This document shows, piece by piece, positions 54,756 to 63,165 of a stretch of DNA of 64,000 nt. How positions within the stretch are numbered: position 1 is the stretch's first letter; each line of letters opens with the position of its first letter. The notes under the pieces are model-generated. The model was given only the letters and a program-made list of their open reading frames with translations, searched no databases and was not told the origin of the DNA. Made by a program: the position numbers and the translations under genes. The DNA comes from Arenimonas sp. SCN 70-307 (lineage in GTDB: Bacteria; Pseudomonadota; Gammaproteobacteria; Xanthomonadales; Xanthomonadaceae): contig NZ_MEDO01000018.1 in assembly GCF_001724815.1 (NCBI RefSeq), forward strand, positions 59,565 through 123,564, read 5' to 3'.

Positions 54756-56693
54756 GTGCTGCCCGAACTTGGATTCACCAGCCTCGCGCTGGCGCTGATG
54801 CTCTCGCTGCTGCTGTCGGTGCTGCCGCTGGTCGGCGCGCACCGCGGCCAGTCGGCCTGGATGGCCACCGCGCGGCCGCTGTCCTACGCCCTGCTGCTGG
54901 TGGTGGCGGTGTCCTACGCCCTGCTCACCTGGGCCTTCCTGCAGCACGACTTCTCCGTGGCCTACGTCGCGCAGAACTCCAACACCCTGCTGCCGCTGGC
55001 CTACCAGTTCACCGCGGTCTGGGGCGCGCACGAAGGCTCGCTGCTGCTGTGGGTGCTGATCCTGTGCGCCTGGATCGCCGCCGTCGGCGTGTTCTCCAAG
55101 GCCCTGCCGGAAGCGGTGGTGGCGCGGGTGCTGGCGGTGATGGGCATGGTGGCGCTGGGCTTCCTGGCCTTCACCGTGTTCACCTCCAATCCCTTCGAGC
55201 GCCTGCTGCCGGCACCGCCGGAAGGCCGCGACATGAACCCGCTGCTGCAGGACCCGGGCATGATCTTCCACCCGCCCCTGCTGTACATGGGCTACGTGGG
55301 CTTCGCGGTGGCCTTCGCCTTCGCGGTGGCGGCGCTGATCGACGGCAAGGTGGACGCGCAGTGGGTGCGCTGGAGCCGGCCGTGGACGAACGTGGCCTGG
55401 GCCTTCCTCACGCTGGGCATCGCGCTGGGCAGCTTCTGGGCCTATTACGAGCTCGGCTGGGGCGGCTGGTGGTTCTGGGACCCGGTCGAGAACGCCAGCT
55501 TCATGCCCTGGCTGGTGGGCGCGGCGCTGCTGCACTCGCAGGCGGTCACAGAGAAGCGCGGCAGCTTCAGCGGCTGGACGCTGTTGCTTGCCATCGCGGC
55601 CTTCTCGCTGTCGCTGCTGGGCACCTTCCTGGTGCGCTCGGGCGTGCTCACCAGCGTGCACGCCTTCGCCTCGGACCCCGAGCGCGGCATGTTCATCCTG
55701 GCTTTCCTGGTGCTGGTGATCGGCGGTTCGCTGCTGCTTTATGCGCTGCGCGCGCCCAAGGTCGAGGCCGGCAAGCCCTTCGCCGCCGCCTCGCGCGAAA
55801 CCCTGCTGCTGGCCAACAACCTGCTGCTCACCGCTTCGGCGCTGATGATCCTGCTCGGCACGCTCTACCCGCTGCTGGCCGACGCGCTGGACCTGGGCAA
55901 GATCTCGGTGGGCCCGCCCTACTTCGGCCTGCTCTTCATCCTGCTGATGATCCCGCTGGTGCTGCTGGTGCCGTTCGGGCCGCTTAGCCGCTGGCAGCGC
56001 GAGGATCCCTCGCAGCCGCTGCGCTGGCTGGCCCCGTGGGCCGTGCTCGCCGCGGTGCTGGGCCTGGTGGCCTTCTTCGCCTGGCCGCATGGCACCGCCA
56101 AGACCGCCTTCGGCATCGCCGGCGCCGTCTGGGTGCTGGCGGGCACGGCGCGCTTCGCCTGGCAGCGCCTGAAGTCCACGTCCAAGGGCGCGCGCTTCAC
56201 CGCCGAGATGACCGGCATGCTGCTGGCGCACGCCGGCATCGGCATTTTCGTGGCGGGCGTGTTCATCACCGAATCGACCAGCATCGAGCGCGACGTGGCG
56301 GCGCGGCCGGGCCAGGTGTTCGAACTGCGCGGCTACGACTTCGAGTTCCGCGGCGTGGAAAAGCGCCAGGGACCGAACTTCATCGCCGACCACGGCACCG
56401 TGGTGGTGAGCCGCGACGGCAGGCAGATCGCGGTGATGCACCCGGAGAAGCGCGCGTACATGGCCGGCGGCCAGGTGATGACCGAGGCCGCGCTCGACGG
56501 CGGCCTCAGCCGCGACCTGTACGTGGCGCTGGGCGAACCGACGGACCGCGACGGCGGCTGGGCGCTGCGCCTGTACGTGAAGCCCTGGATCCGCCTGATC
56601 TGGCTCGGCTCGCTGTTCATGGCCGCCGGCGCCTTCGTCGTGGTCGCCGACCGGCGCTTCCGCCGGCCGGTGGCCGCCGGGGCCGCGGCATGA
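54756..56693 (+). CDS. ccmF: Cytochrome c heme lyase subunit CcmF
   Basis: A 645-residue protein with about 15 spans. It has the WWD domain GWGGWWFWDPVENASFMPW, His residues in AVWGAHEGSLLLW, MIFHPPLLYMGYVG and VLTSVHAF, and a large C-terminal periplasmic domain. It attaches heme to apocytochrome CXXCH with CcmH and CcmI. GTG directly after the ccmE TGA is the start, since the protein then begins LPELGFTSLALAL as expected. Confidence 0.96.
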   Translation: MLPELGFTSLALALMLSLLLSVLPLVGAHRGQSAWMATARPLSYALLLVVAVSYALLTWAFLQHDFSVAYVAQNSNTLLPLAYQFTAVWGAHEGSLLLWVLILCAWIAAVGVFSKALPEAVVARVLAVMGMVALGFLAFTVFTSNPFERLLPAPPEGRDMNPLLQDPGMIFHPPLLYMGYVGFAVAFAFAVAALIDGKVDAQWVRWSRPWTNVAWAFLTLGIALGSFWAYYELGWGGWWFWDPVENASFMPWLVGAALLHSQAVTEKRGSFSGWTLLLAIAAFSLSLLGTFLVRSGVLTSVHAFASDPERGMFILAFLVLVIGGSLLLYALRAPKVEAGKPFAAASRETLLLANNLLLTASALMILLGTLYPLLADALDLGKISVGPPYFGLLFILLMIPLVLLVPFGPLSRWQREDPSQPLRWLAPWAVLAAVLGLVAFFAWPHGTAKTAFGIAGAVWVLAGTARFAWQRLKSTSKGARFTAEMTGMLLAHAGIGIFVAGVFITESTSIERDVAARPGQVFELRGYDFEFRGVEKRQGPNFIADHGTVVVSRDGRQIAVMHPEKRAYMAGGQVMTEAALDGGLSRDLYVALGEPTDRDGGWALRLYVKPWIRLIWLGSLFMAAGAFVVVADRRFRRPVAAGAAA

Positions 56694-57223
56694 TGGGCCG
56701 GCTGCTGCCGCTGGTGGCCTTCGCCGCGCTGGCGGTGCTGCTGGGCGTGGGCGTGATGATGAATTCGGGCAAGGACACCAGCGCCCTGCCCTCGCCGCTG
56801 CTGGGCAAGCCGGCGCCGGATTTCGCGCTGCCGGTGCTGGGCGAACCCGATCGCATCATCACCCGCGAGAGCCTGCTGGGCGCGCCCTACCTGCTCAACG
56901 TCTGGGGCAGCTGGTGCCCGGCCTGCCGCGACGAGCACCCGGTGATCACCCGCCTCGCCGAGTCGGGCCGCATCCGCGTGATCGGCTACGACTACAAGGA
57001 CGAACCCGAGGAAGCCTTCCGCTGGCTGGCCCAGTTCGGCAACCCCTACGACCTGATCATCGCCGACGTCGAGGGCCGCGCTGCCCTGGACTGGGGCATC
57101 TATGGCGCCCCGGAAACCTTCCTCGTGGACGCGCAGGGCATGATCCGCTGGAAGTTCGTCGGCCCGCTCACCGATGAGATCGTGCAGCAGCAGCTGCTGC
57201 CGGTGCTGGAGACGCTGGAATGA
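56690..57223 (+). CDS. ccmG: Thiol:disulfide interchange protein CcmG/DsbE
   Basis: A 177-residue thioredoxin-like protein anchored by one N-terminal span. The active site is GSWCPACRDEHP, with the family's acidic periplasmic fold features and the cis-Pro loop YGAPETFLVD. It keeps apocytochrome cysteines reduced. ATG at 56690 overlaps the ccmF TGA; a second ATG follows directly. Confidence 0.95.
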   Translation: MMGRLLPLVAFAALAVLLGVGVMMNSGKDTSALPSPLLGKPAPDFALPVLGEPDRIITRESLLGAPYLLNVWGSWCPACRDEHPVITRLAESGRIRVIGYDYKDEPEEAFRWLAQFGNPYDLIIADVEGRAALDWGIYGAPETFLVDAQGMIRWKFVGPLTDEIVQQQLLPVLETLE

Positions 57224-57648
57224 AGACCTGGCTGCTTGCCGCCCTGCTGATGCTGTGCGCCGCCGCGGCGGCCGCCTTCGAGCCCATCGAGTTCCGCGAC
57301 GCCGCCGAGGAAGCCCGGTTCCGCGCGCTCAGCGCCGAGCTGCGCTGCGTGATGTGCCAGAACCAGTCGCTGGCCGATTCCAACGCCCAGATCGCCGGCG
57401 ACCTGCGCGCGCAGGTGCTCGAGCTGATGCGCGAGGGCAAGTCCGACCGCGAGATCAAGGATTACCTGGTCGCGCGCTACGGCGAGTTCGTGCTCTACAA
57501 CCCGCCGGTGAAACCGTCCACCTGGCTGCTGTGGTTCGGCCCGGCGCTGATCGTGCTCGGCGGCGGCATCGCCGTGGCCGTGGTGGTGCGCCGGCGCGCC
57601 ACGAATGCACCGGCCACCGCGCCGTCCGAAGACAACCAGGAGTGGTGA
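57220..57648 (+). CDS. ccmH: Cytochrome c biogenesis protein CcmH (CycL type)
   Basis: A 142-residue protein with a signal peptide, the thiol motif LRCVMCQNQSLADSNA and a C-terminal span near residues 100-122. It reduces apocytochrome or CcmG-linked disulfides. The fused TPR domain found in E. coli CcmH is encoded separately here as ccmI, as in pseudomonads. Four-base overlap with ccmG. Confidence 0.95.
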   Translation: MKTWLLAALLMLCAAAAAAFEPIEFRDAAEEARFRALSAELRCVMCQNQSLADSNAQIAGDLRAQVLELMREGKSDREIKDYLVARYGEFVLYNPPVKPSTWLLWFGPALIVLGGGIAVAVVVRRRATNAPATAPSEDNQEW

Positions 57649-58646
57649 TGTCCGGTTTGCTGATTGCTTCGCTGGGGCTGCTGGCCGTGGTGCTGGCCAT
57701 CGTGCTGCGCCCGATCTGGAAAACCGCGCGCGCCGGTTCGCTGGCCGTGGCGCTGGTGCTGGTCGTCGGCACCGCCGGCCTCTACGCCCTCTACGGCGAG
57801 CCCGACGCGCTCGACCCGGCGCTGGTGAAGACCCCGACCACGCTCGACGAGGCCATCGTGCAGCTCGAGCGCCGCCTGGCCGACGAACCCGGCAGCGTCG
57901 AGGGCTGGGTGCTGCTGGGCCGCAGCCGCGCCGCGCAGGAGCGCTGGGCCGAGGCCGTGCAGGCCTTCTCCCGCGCCCAGGCGCTGCTGCCCGACGAGCC
58001 CGACCTGATGGTCGAGCTGGCCGACGCCCGGCTGCGCGCCGCCGGCGACGGCCGCTATCCGCCCGAGGCCGTGGCCCTGCTCGAGCGCGCGGTGCAGATC
58101 CAGCCCGCGCACCAGCGCGGCCTGTTCTACCTGGGCGCGCACCAGCTGCAGTCGGGCAACCCCGCCGGGGCCGCGGCGGTCTGGGAGCGCCTGCTGCCGC
58201 TGGTGGAAGCCAGCACCGCCGCCGCGCTGCGCCCGCAGATCGACCAGGCCCGCTCGCTGGCCGGCCTTGAGCCGCTGGCACCGGAAGAATCCGCAGCCCC
58301 CGGCCCGAGCCTGCGCGTGGCCGTGCAGCTCGACCCCGCCGTGGCCGACCAGCTGGCCCCGGGCGATACGCTCTACGTCTTCGCCCGCACCCTCGAGGGC
58401 GGGCTGCCGGTGGCGGTCAAGCGCCTGCCGGCCACGGGCTTCCCGCTCGAGGTGACGCTCTCGGACGCCGACGGCCTGATGCCGGCCCAGAAGCTCTCGC
58501 AGCAGGCCCGCGTGCGCCTGCTGGCGCGGGTATCGAAGTCCGGCGACGCTGGCGCGGCCCCGGGCGACCTGGAGGCCGGGGCCATCGAGCTCGACGTCGC
58601 CGACGGTGCCACCGCGACGCTGGTGGTTGCTAAAGTGGTGCAATGA
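57648..58646 (+). CDS. ccmI: Cytochrome c biogenesis TPR protein CcmI
   Basis: A 332-residue protein. Two N-terminal spans (about 4-20 and 30-48) are followed by TPR units (about 65-200), with GWVLLGRSRAAQERWAEAVQAFSRAQAL as the clearest. A C-terminal beta domain (about 220-332) has DTLYVFARTLEGGLPVAVKRLP and AQKLSQQARV. It chaperones apocytochrome c to CcmF/CcmH. Starts on the A of the ccmH TGA. Confidence 0.93.
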   Translation: MSGLLIASLGLLAVVLAIVLRPIWKTARAGSLAVALVLVVGTAGLYALYGEPDALDPALVKTPTTLDEAIVQLERRLADEPGSVEGWVLLGRSRAAQERWAEAVQAFSRAQALLPDEPDLMVELADARLRAAGDGRYPPEAVALLERAVQIQPAHQRGLFYLGAHQLQSGNPAGAAAVWERLLPLVEASTAAALRPQIDQARSLAGLEPLAPEESAAPGPSLRVAVQLDPAVADQLAPGDTLYVFARTLEGGLPVAVKRLPATGFPLEVTLSDADGLMPAQKLSQQARVRLLARVSKSGDAGAAPGDLEAGAIELDVADGATATLVVAKVVQ

Positions 58647-59755
58647 CCGAAGCCATCCCGCCGGGCACCCGTTTCGCCCGGCTCCCCTCGCCCTTCACCT
58701 TCAAGCGCGGCGGCAGCCTGTCCGGCGCCGTGCTCGCCTACGAAACCTGGGGCCGGCTCGCGCCTTCGGGCGACAACGCCATCCTGATCCTGCCCGGGCT
58801 CTCGCCCAACGCCCACGCCGCGGCCAACGAAGGCAACCCCGAGCCGGGCTGGTGGGAAGCGATGCTGGGGCCGGGCAAGCCCATCGACACCAACCGCTGG
58901 TTCGTGGTCTGCGTGAACCCGCTGGGCAGCTGCAAGGGCAGCACCGGCGCGGCTTCGGTGAACCCCGCCACCGGCCGGCCCTACCGGCTCGATTTCCCCG
59001 ACCTGTCGGTCGAGGACGGCGCCCGCGCCGCGCGCGAGGTGCTGCGCGAACTGGGCATCGAGCGCCTGGCCTGCGTCATCGGAAATTCGATGGGCGGCAT
59101 GGGCGCGCTGGCCTTCCTGCTGCTGCACCCGGGCCTGGCGCGCACGCACATCCAGGTCTCGGGCGCGCCGCAGGCGCTGCCGTTTTCGATCGCCATCCGC
59201 TCGCTGCAGCGCGAGGCCATCCGGCTCGATCCGAACTGGAACCACGGCCTGTACGACGACCACGCCTACCCCGAAAACGGCATGCGCATCGCCCGCAAGC
59301 TGGGCGTGGTGACGTATCGCTCCGCGATCGAATGGGATGGCCGCTTCGGCCGCGTGCGGCTCGACAGCGAGTGCCGCGAGGACGACCCCTTTGGCCTGGA
59401 GTTCGAGGTCGAGCGCTACCTCGAGGGCCATGCGCGTCGTTTCGTGCGCACCTTCGACCCCAACTGCTACCTCTACCTGAGCCGCTCGATGGACTGGTTC
59501 GACGCCGCCGAATACGGCGGGGGCGACGTGATGAAGGCCCTGGCCTCGATCCGGCTCGAGCGCGCGCTGAGCATCGGCGTGCACACCGACATCCTCTTCC
59601 CCCTGCAGCAGCAGGAGCAGGTCGCCGACGGCCTGCGCGCCGGCGGCGCCGACTCGCGCTTCCTGGCCCTGGAATCCCCGCAGGGCCACGACGCCTTCCT
59701 GGTGGACATCGGCCGCTTCGGCCCCGCCATCGGCGGCTTCCTGGCCGAGCTGTAA
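58643..59755 (+). CDS. MetX-family acyltransferase (homoserine O-acetyl- or serine/homoserine O-succinyltransferase)
   Basis: A 370-residue alpha/beta hydrolase. The nucleophile Ser149 is in GNSMGGMG; Asp in GVHTDILFP and His in SPQGHDAFL complete the triad. MetX proteins were classically called homoserine acetyltransferases, but family work showed that several xanthomonad members succinylate serine or homoserine. The LGSCKGSTG oxyanion region differs from the common GGCQGSTG form, so substrate is left open. It overlaps ccmI by four bases (ATGA), an unusual partner for a sulfur-assimilation enzyme. Confidence 0.85.
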   Translation: MTEAIPPGTRFARLPSPFTFKRGGSLSGAVLAYETWGRLAPSGDNAILILPGLSPNAHAAANEGNPEPGWWEAMLGPGKPIDTNRWFVVCVNPLGSCKGSTGAASVNPATGRPYRLDFPDLSVEDGARAAREVLRELGIERLACVIGNSMGGMGALAFLLLHPGLARTHIQVSGAPQALPFSIAIRSLQREAIRLDPNWNHGLYDDHAYPENGMRIARKLGVVTYRSAIEWDGRFGRVRLDSECREDDPFGLEFEVERYLEGHARRFVRTFDPNCYLYLSRSMDWFDAAEYGGGDVMKALASIRLERALSIGVHTDILFPLQQQEQVADGLRAGGADSRFLALESPQGHDAFLVDIGRFGPAIGGFLAEL

Positions 59756-59773
59756 AGAAACGGGGTCAGGTTC

Positions 59774-59811
59774 ACTTCCGCGCAACGGGCGAACGCCCGT
59801 TCCGCGGAAGT
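59774..59811 (-). terminator. Long hairpin downstream of tRNA-Leu
   Basis: A 17 bp stem with one mismatch (59774-59790 with 59795-59811, loop GAAC) starts right at the tRNA 3' end on the minus strand and also lies 19 bp past the metX-like stop. It may end both transcripts. The flanking GGGGTCAGGTTCAC looks like a repeat-derived sequence. Confidence 0.6.
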
Positions 59812-59897
59812 TGGTACCGGTGATAGGACTCGAACCTACACGCCATTGCTGGCAGCTGATTTTGAGTCAGCCGCGTCTACCATTCCGCCACACCGGC
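59812..59897 (-). tRNA. tRNA-Leu (anticodon CAA)
   Basis: An 86 nt tRNA with encoded CCA. The acceptor stem is GCCGGTG with CACCGGT (G1-U72 wobble). The anticodon stem GCTGA/TCAGC encloses loop CTCAAAA, giving CAA for codon UUG. The long variable arm (GCTGCCAGCAATGGCGT region) fits a class II leucine tRNA, and the T-arm has GGTTCGAGTCC. Confidence 0.95.
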
Positions 59898-59919
59898 ACG
59901 CGGGCGGCGCGAGTATAGC

Positions 59920-60498
59920 TCAGGCGGCGGCGTCCAGGCCGAGCTGGCGCGGGGCGCGGCGGTACCAGCCGTCGGCTTCGGGGTGGAACATCGAGCAGCA
60001 GGTCAGGGCCTGCTTGTAGATGTGCAGGGAGATCGCCACCGCGTCGGCGCTGGGATTGCGGATGGCGTGGTACTCGTGCGGCGGGATCAGGCTGCCGGCC
60101 GAGCCGACGCCGGCGATCTGGGTGCCCACCGGCTCGAAGCGCACGCGCTCGCCCTGCTCCTCGCGCAGCTCGAACTGGGTGATCTCCAGCTGGCCCTGCC
60201 ACACGCCCTCGACGCACCACACGCCCGAATGGTCGTGCACCGGCGTGCCCTGGCCCGGGCCCCAGGTCATGGCCACCACGCTGTAGCCGCTCTCTTCGCA
60301 GCGGTAGAGCTCGCGGCGCGCGTAATGGTCGGCGACCGGCTCCTGGACACAGGCCGGCATCTGCACCGCGCGGGTGCGGATCAGCTCGGCCAGGCCGTTG
60401 CGGATGCAGTCGGTGGTTTCACGCTCGCAGCCCGTGGCCACGGCGCGGTCGATCATGGCGAACAGTTCCCGGCAACCGGGGAAATCCAGGGCCTGCAT
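59920..60498 (-). CDS. Cysteine dioxygenase-like cupin (thiol dioxygenase)
   Basis: A 192-residue cupin of the cysteine dioxygenase type, which oxidises cysteine or 3-mercaptopropionate to the sulfinate with Fe(II). The first cupin motif has His88 and His90 in GTPVHDHSGVWCVEGVWQG; the third ligand is probably His144 in PPHEYHAIRNPS. ATG at 60498 is preferred over longer frames because these would overlap the next gene and lack family support. Exact substrate is unknown. 22 bp downstream lies tRNA-Leu. Confidence 0.78.
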   Translation of the reverse strand: MQALDFPGCRELFAMIDRAVATGCERETTDCIRNGLAELIRTRAVQMPACVQEPVADHYARRELYRCEESGYSVVAMTWGPGQGTPVHDHSGVWCVEGVWQGQLEITQFELREEQGERVRFEPVGTQIAGVGSAGSLIPPHEYHAIRNPSADAVAISLHIYKQALTCCSMFHPEADGWYRRAPRQLGLDAAA

Positions 60499-60566
60499 GG
60501 CGGCACCGAAGGGTTTGAATGTGACGGGCAGTTTACCAGCGCCGTACGGGCCGGGTTTGCGCCGGG

Positions 60567-61019
60567 TCAAACGGCCGCCGGCGGCCGCGGCCAGGGCCAC
60601 CAGCCCCGGCCCTCGAGCGCATAGCGGTCGGCCGCTTGCTCGAAGCGGTTGCGGTGGCTGACGCCGCCGCAGGCCAGGTAGAGCAGCGGGAACAGCGGCC
60701 CGAGCACCATCGCCTGGTAGACGTGGGCGCGCTCGTGGTCGCCCAGGCGCACGCGCCGGTCGAAGCGGCCGGCCGCGGCGCTGGCGTAGGTGGCCGCGGT
60801 TTCATCCAGGCTGGCGCCGGTGTGCAGGATGACGTTGCCCAGCGCCAGCGCGCCGCCCGGGCCCCAGGGAAAACGATGGAACACCAGCGCGCCGTCCGAC
60901 CAGCGCGGCCGTGCCCCGAAGGCCATGCCCAGCAAGCCCGCCAGCGCGGCCAGCAGGCTCAGCGGCGAAGCCCAGGCCGCGCCCAGCACGAACAGCAGCG
61001 TGCGGGCGGCCGGGGCCAA
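60567..61019 (-). CDS. Small membrane protein with HExxH motif
   Basis: A 150-residue protein starting at TTG after a GGGGAAGG site, three bases behind the preceding stop. Hydrophobic spans lie at about residues 8-35 and 103-119. HERAH at 95-99 matches the zinc metallopeptidase motif HExxH, and NRFEQAADRYA, with Glu127 and Asp131, could supply the third ligand. I know of no characterised relative; a membrane-embedded zincin is inference from the motif. Confidence 0.65.
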   Translation of the reverse strand: MAPAARTLLFVLGAAWASPLSLLAALAGLLGMAFGARPRWSDGALVFHRFPWGPGGALALGNVILHTGASLDETAATYASAAAGRFDRRVRLGDHERAHVYQAMVLGPLFPLLYLACGGVSHRNRFEQAADRYALEGRGWWPWPRPPAAV

Positions 61020-61022
61020 GGC

Positions 61023-61736
61023 TCAGCCTTCCCCGCCCCAGAGCAGGCGCGAGAGCGCCTCGGCGCTTTCCGGGTCGAGCTGGGTGGCGGTGTGGGTCAT
61101 GGAATTGATGGCCCAGCAGGCATCCTCGTCGCTGGCCCGCCGCGGGTCGCGCAGCACGCCGGCCAGGCGCTCGCCGAACACGCCCGGGTAGGCCTCGCCC
61201 AGGTGGCGCAGCGCGCGCTCGCGCGCCTGCGGATCGGCCCTCACCTTCGGGGCATCGTGCACTTCGGCCTGCAGGGCACGCAGGTAGAACTCGAGGAAAT
61301 TCTGGTGGTGCCGCGAAGGCAGGCGCTCGAAGGCGGCGCGCGCATCGCGCTCGAGCTCCGGGTCGAAGTCGTCGCGCGGGCGCATGAGCTTGGCGCAGCT
61401 GCGTTCCGGCAGGCGCGGGATCACCGCCGCCATCGCCCGGGTGGCGTTGATGAGCAGCGGCCCTTCCAGCGAGTGCGCGCCGCGCATCAGCGCCAGCTTG
61501 AGCTCGGCGTACAGGCCCTTGCTGGAGATGATGCCGGCGAAGCGCTTGCGCAGCCCCTCGTCCGCGTTGGCCCGGTCGACGAAGGCCTGGTGCTGCGCAT
61601 GCAGCGGCGAACTGGCCGGATACGGGTTCTCGAACCGGGGCGGGGCCATGCCCGGCAGCGAGCCGCCGCCGGACAGATACTGCTTCGCGCCAAACACGAC
61701 GGCCACCAGCACCAGCAGCCAGATGATCTTCTTCAT
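61023..61736 (-). CDS. Unknown membrane-anchored helical protein
   Basis: A 237-residue protein with a signal anchor (KKIIWLLVLVAVVFGAKQYL, residues 2-21) and the rest probably periplasmic. The sequence looks helical, with conserved-looking PRFENPYP, RFAGIISSKGLYAELKLALMRG and EDACWAINSMTHTA. I recognise no domain. It precedes the HExxH gene by three bases, so the two are probably one operon. Confidence 0.75.
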   Translation of the reverse strand: MKKIIWLLVLVAVVFGAKQYLSGGGSLPGMAPPRFENPYPASSPLHAQHQAFVDRANADEGLRKRFAGIISSKGLYAELKLALMRGAHSLEGPLLINATRAMAAVIPRLPERSCAKLMRPRDDFDPELERDARAAFERLPSRHHQNFLEFYLRALQAEVHDAPKVRADPQARERALRHLGEAYPGVFGERLAGVLRDPRRASDEDACWAINSMTHTATQLDPESAEALSRLLWGGEG

Positions 61737-61853
61737 GGAGTTTCCATCCGGGCTCTCCCCGTCCCGGGCGGCGCGATGCTAACACCCGCGGTCACCTTGT
61801 TGGCACCGGCCTCGTCTGAGAGGCTAGGCCCATCCGCCCACGCCGCCCCCGCC

Positions 61854-63164
61854 ATGTCCGACCCGAACGAGTCCCTGTCCCTGCCCAAGCGGACCACGCC
61901 CACCTGGGAGATGGAGCTGCTGCTCTCGGGCGCGACCGTGTTCGCGATGTTCCAGGCCACGCAGGCCGTCACCGAGTGGGGGGCGCGGCTGCTGCCGCGC
62001 CTGGCCGACAACCCGCGCATGTTCGCGAGCGTGCTGTTCACCTACGGCAATGGCGCGCTGACCCTGCTCACCCTCGCCTTCCTGCTGCACCTGACGCTGC
62101 GGGCCTACTGGGTGGCCTTGGTGGGCATCAACTCGGTCTATCCCGAGGGTCCGCGCTTCGACCGGCTGCGCGTCGGCCCCATCCAGCGCGAACTGGTGCG
62201 CAGCCGCTGGCGGGCGCTGTCGGACCGCATCGAATCGGCCGACAACGCCGCCACCGTGGTCTTCGCGCTGGGCATTTCCCTGGCGCTGATCCTGGTGCCG
62301 ATTTCCGCCGTGGTCACGCTGTTCTACCTGGTGGCCGCCGTGGGCAGCTGGCTGGCGGGCAAGCCCGAGCTGACCAGCCTCGTGTTCGGACTGCTCTCGG
62401 GCCTGGCCTTCCTGCCGTTCTGGATAGCCACCACGCTCGACAAGCGTCGCGGCGAACGTTGGTCCGAAGGTGGCTGGATGCACCGGGCCTGCACGGCAAT
62501 GCTGCGCACCTACACCCGCCTGGGCATGGGCCGCGACTCGAACCCGATGGTGATGGTGTTCTCGACCAACATCGGCGAGCGCAAGGGCATGGTGATCGTG
62601 TTCATCGCCATGTTCGGCGCGATGCTCGGCAGCACCGTGCAACTCGCCCTGTCGCGCGACCAGCTCGGCATGGGCAGCTATGCCGATTTCCCCGACCCGC
62701 GGCGCGGCATGGCCAGCAGCCTCGATGGCCGCAGCTACGCCTCGATGCAGGAGCCGGGGCAGCTTCCGAACGCCCCCTTCCTGCCTTCGCCGGTGTCGCG
62801 CGGCGACTACCTGCTGCTGGTGGTGCCCTACGTACCGATGCTGCACGGCGAGCTGTTCGCGCGCTGCCGCAGGCAGGCCGAGGCCGCGGTGGCCGACGAG
62901 GACGCGCGCGCGGCGCGCCAGCTCGCCTGCGTCGGCGCGGGAATCACCGTCACGCTCGACGGCCAGCCGGCGGCGATCGGACCGGAGTGGTATTCCGACC
63001 CCCGGCGCGACCTGCGCGGCCTGGCCTGGATGCTGCCGGTGTCGACGCTTGCGAAGGGGCGCCATGAGCTGGTCGTGCTGCCGCCGGCCGCGCCGGCCAA
63101 CGAACGCGAGGCGGGCCCGGGCGAGGATGCGCCGCAGCCCTGGCGCATCCCGTTCTGGCGCTGA
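61854..63164 (+). CDS. Unknown polytopic membrane protein
   Basis: A 436-residue protein with about five hydrophobic spans (around residues 25-45, 60-95, 135-172, 178-200 and 242-265) and a soluble C-terminal half with LLLVVPYVPMLHGELFARCRRQAEA and GITVTLDGQPAAIGPEWYSDPRRDLRGLAWMLPV. I do not recognise the family. ATG at 61854 is chosen because span 1 follows after a short charged N-terminus. It is divergent from the 61.0-61.7 kb gene and convergent with the response regulator gene, one base apart. Confidence 0.8.
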   Translation: MSDPNESLSLPKRTTPTWEMELLLSGATVFAMFQATQAVTEWGARLLPRLADNPRMFASVLFTYGNGALTLLTLAFLLHLTLRAYWVALVGINSVYPEGPRFDRLRVGPIQRELVRSRWRALSDRIESADNAATVVFALGISLALILVPISAVVTLFYLVAAVGSWLAGKPELTSLVFGLLSGLAFLPFWIATTLDKRRGERWSEGGWMHRACTAMLRTYTRLGMGRDSNPMVMVFSTNIGERKGMVIVFIAMFGAMLGSTVQLALSRDQLGMGSYADFPDPRRGMASSLDGRSYASMQEPGQLPNAPFLPSPVSRGDYLLLVVPYVPMLHGELFARCRRQAEAAVADEDARAARQLACVGAGITVTLDGQPAAIGPEWYSDPRRDLRGLAWMLPVSTLAKGRHELVVLPPAAPANEREAGPGEDAPQPWRIPFWR

Positions 63165-63165
63165 C

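Noticed and set aside
59920..60600. A longer start at 60600 for the thiol dioxygenase gene
   Set aside because: It would overlap the HExxH gene and add residues with no family support; ATG at 60498 leaves a clean 68 bp gap.
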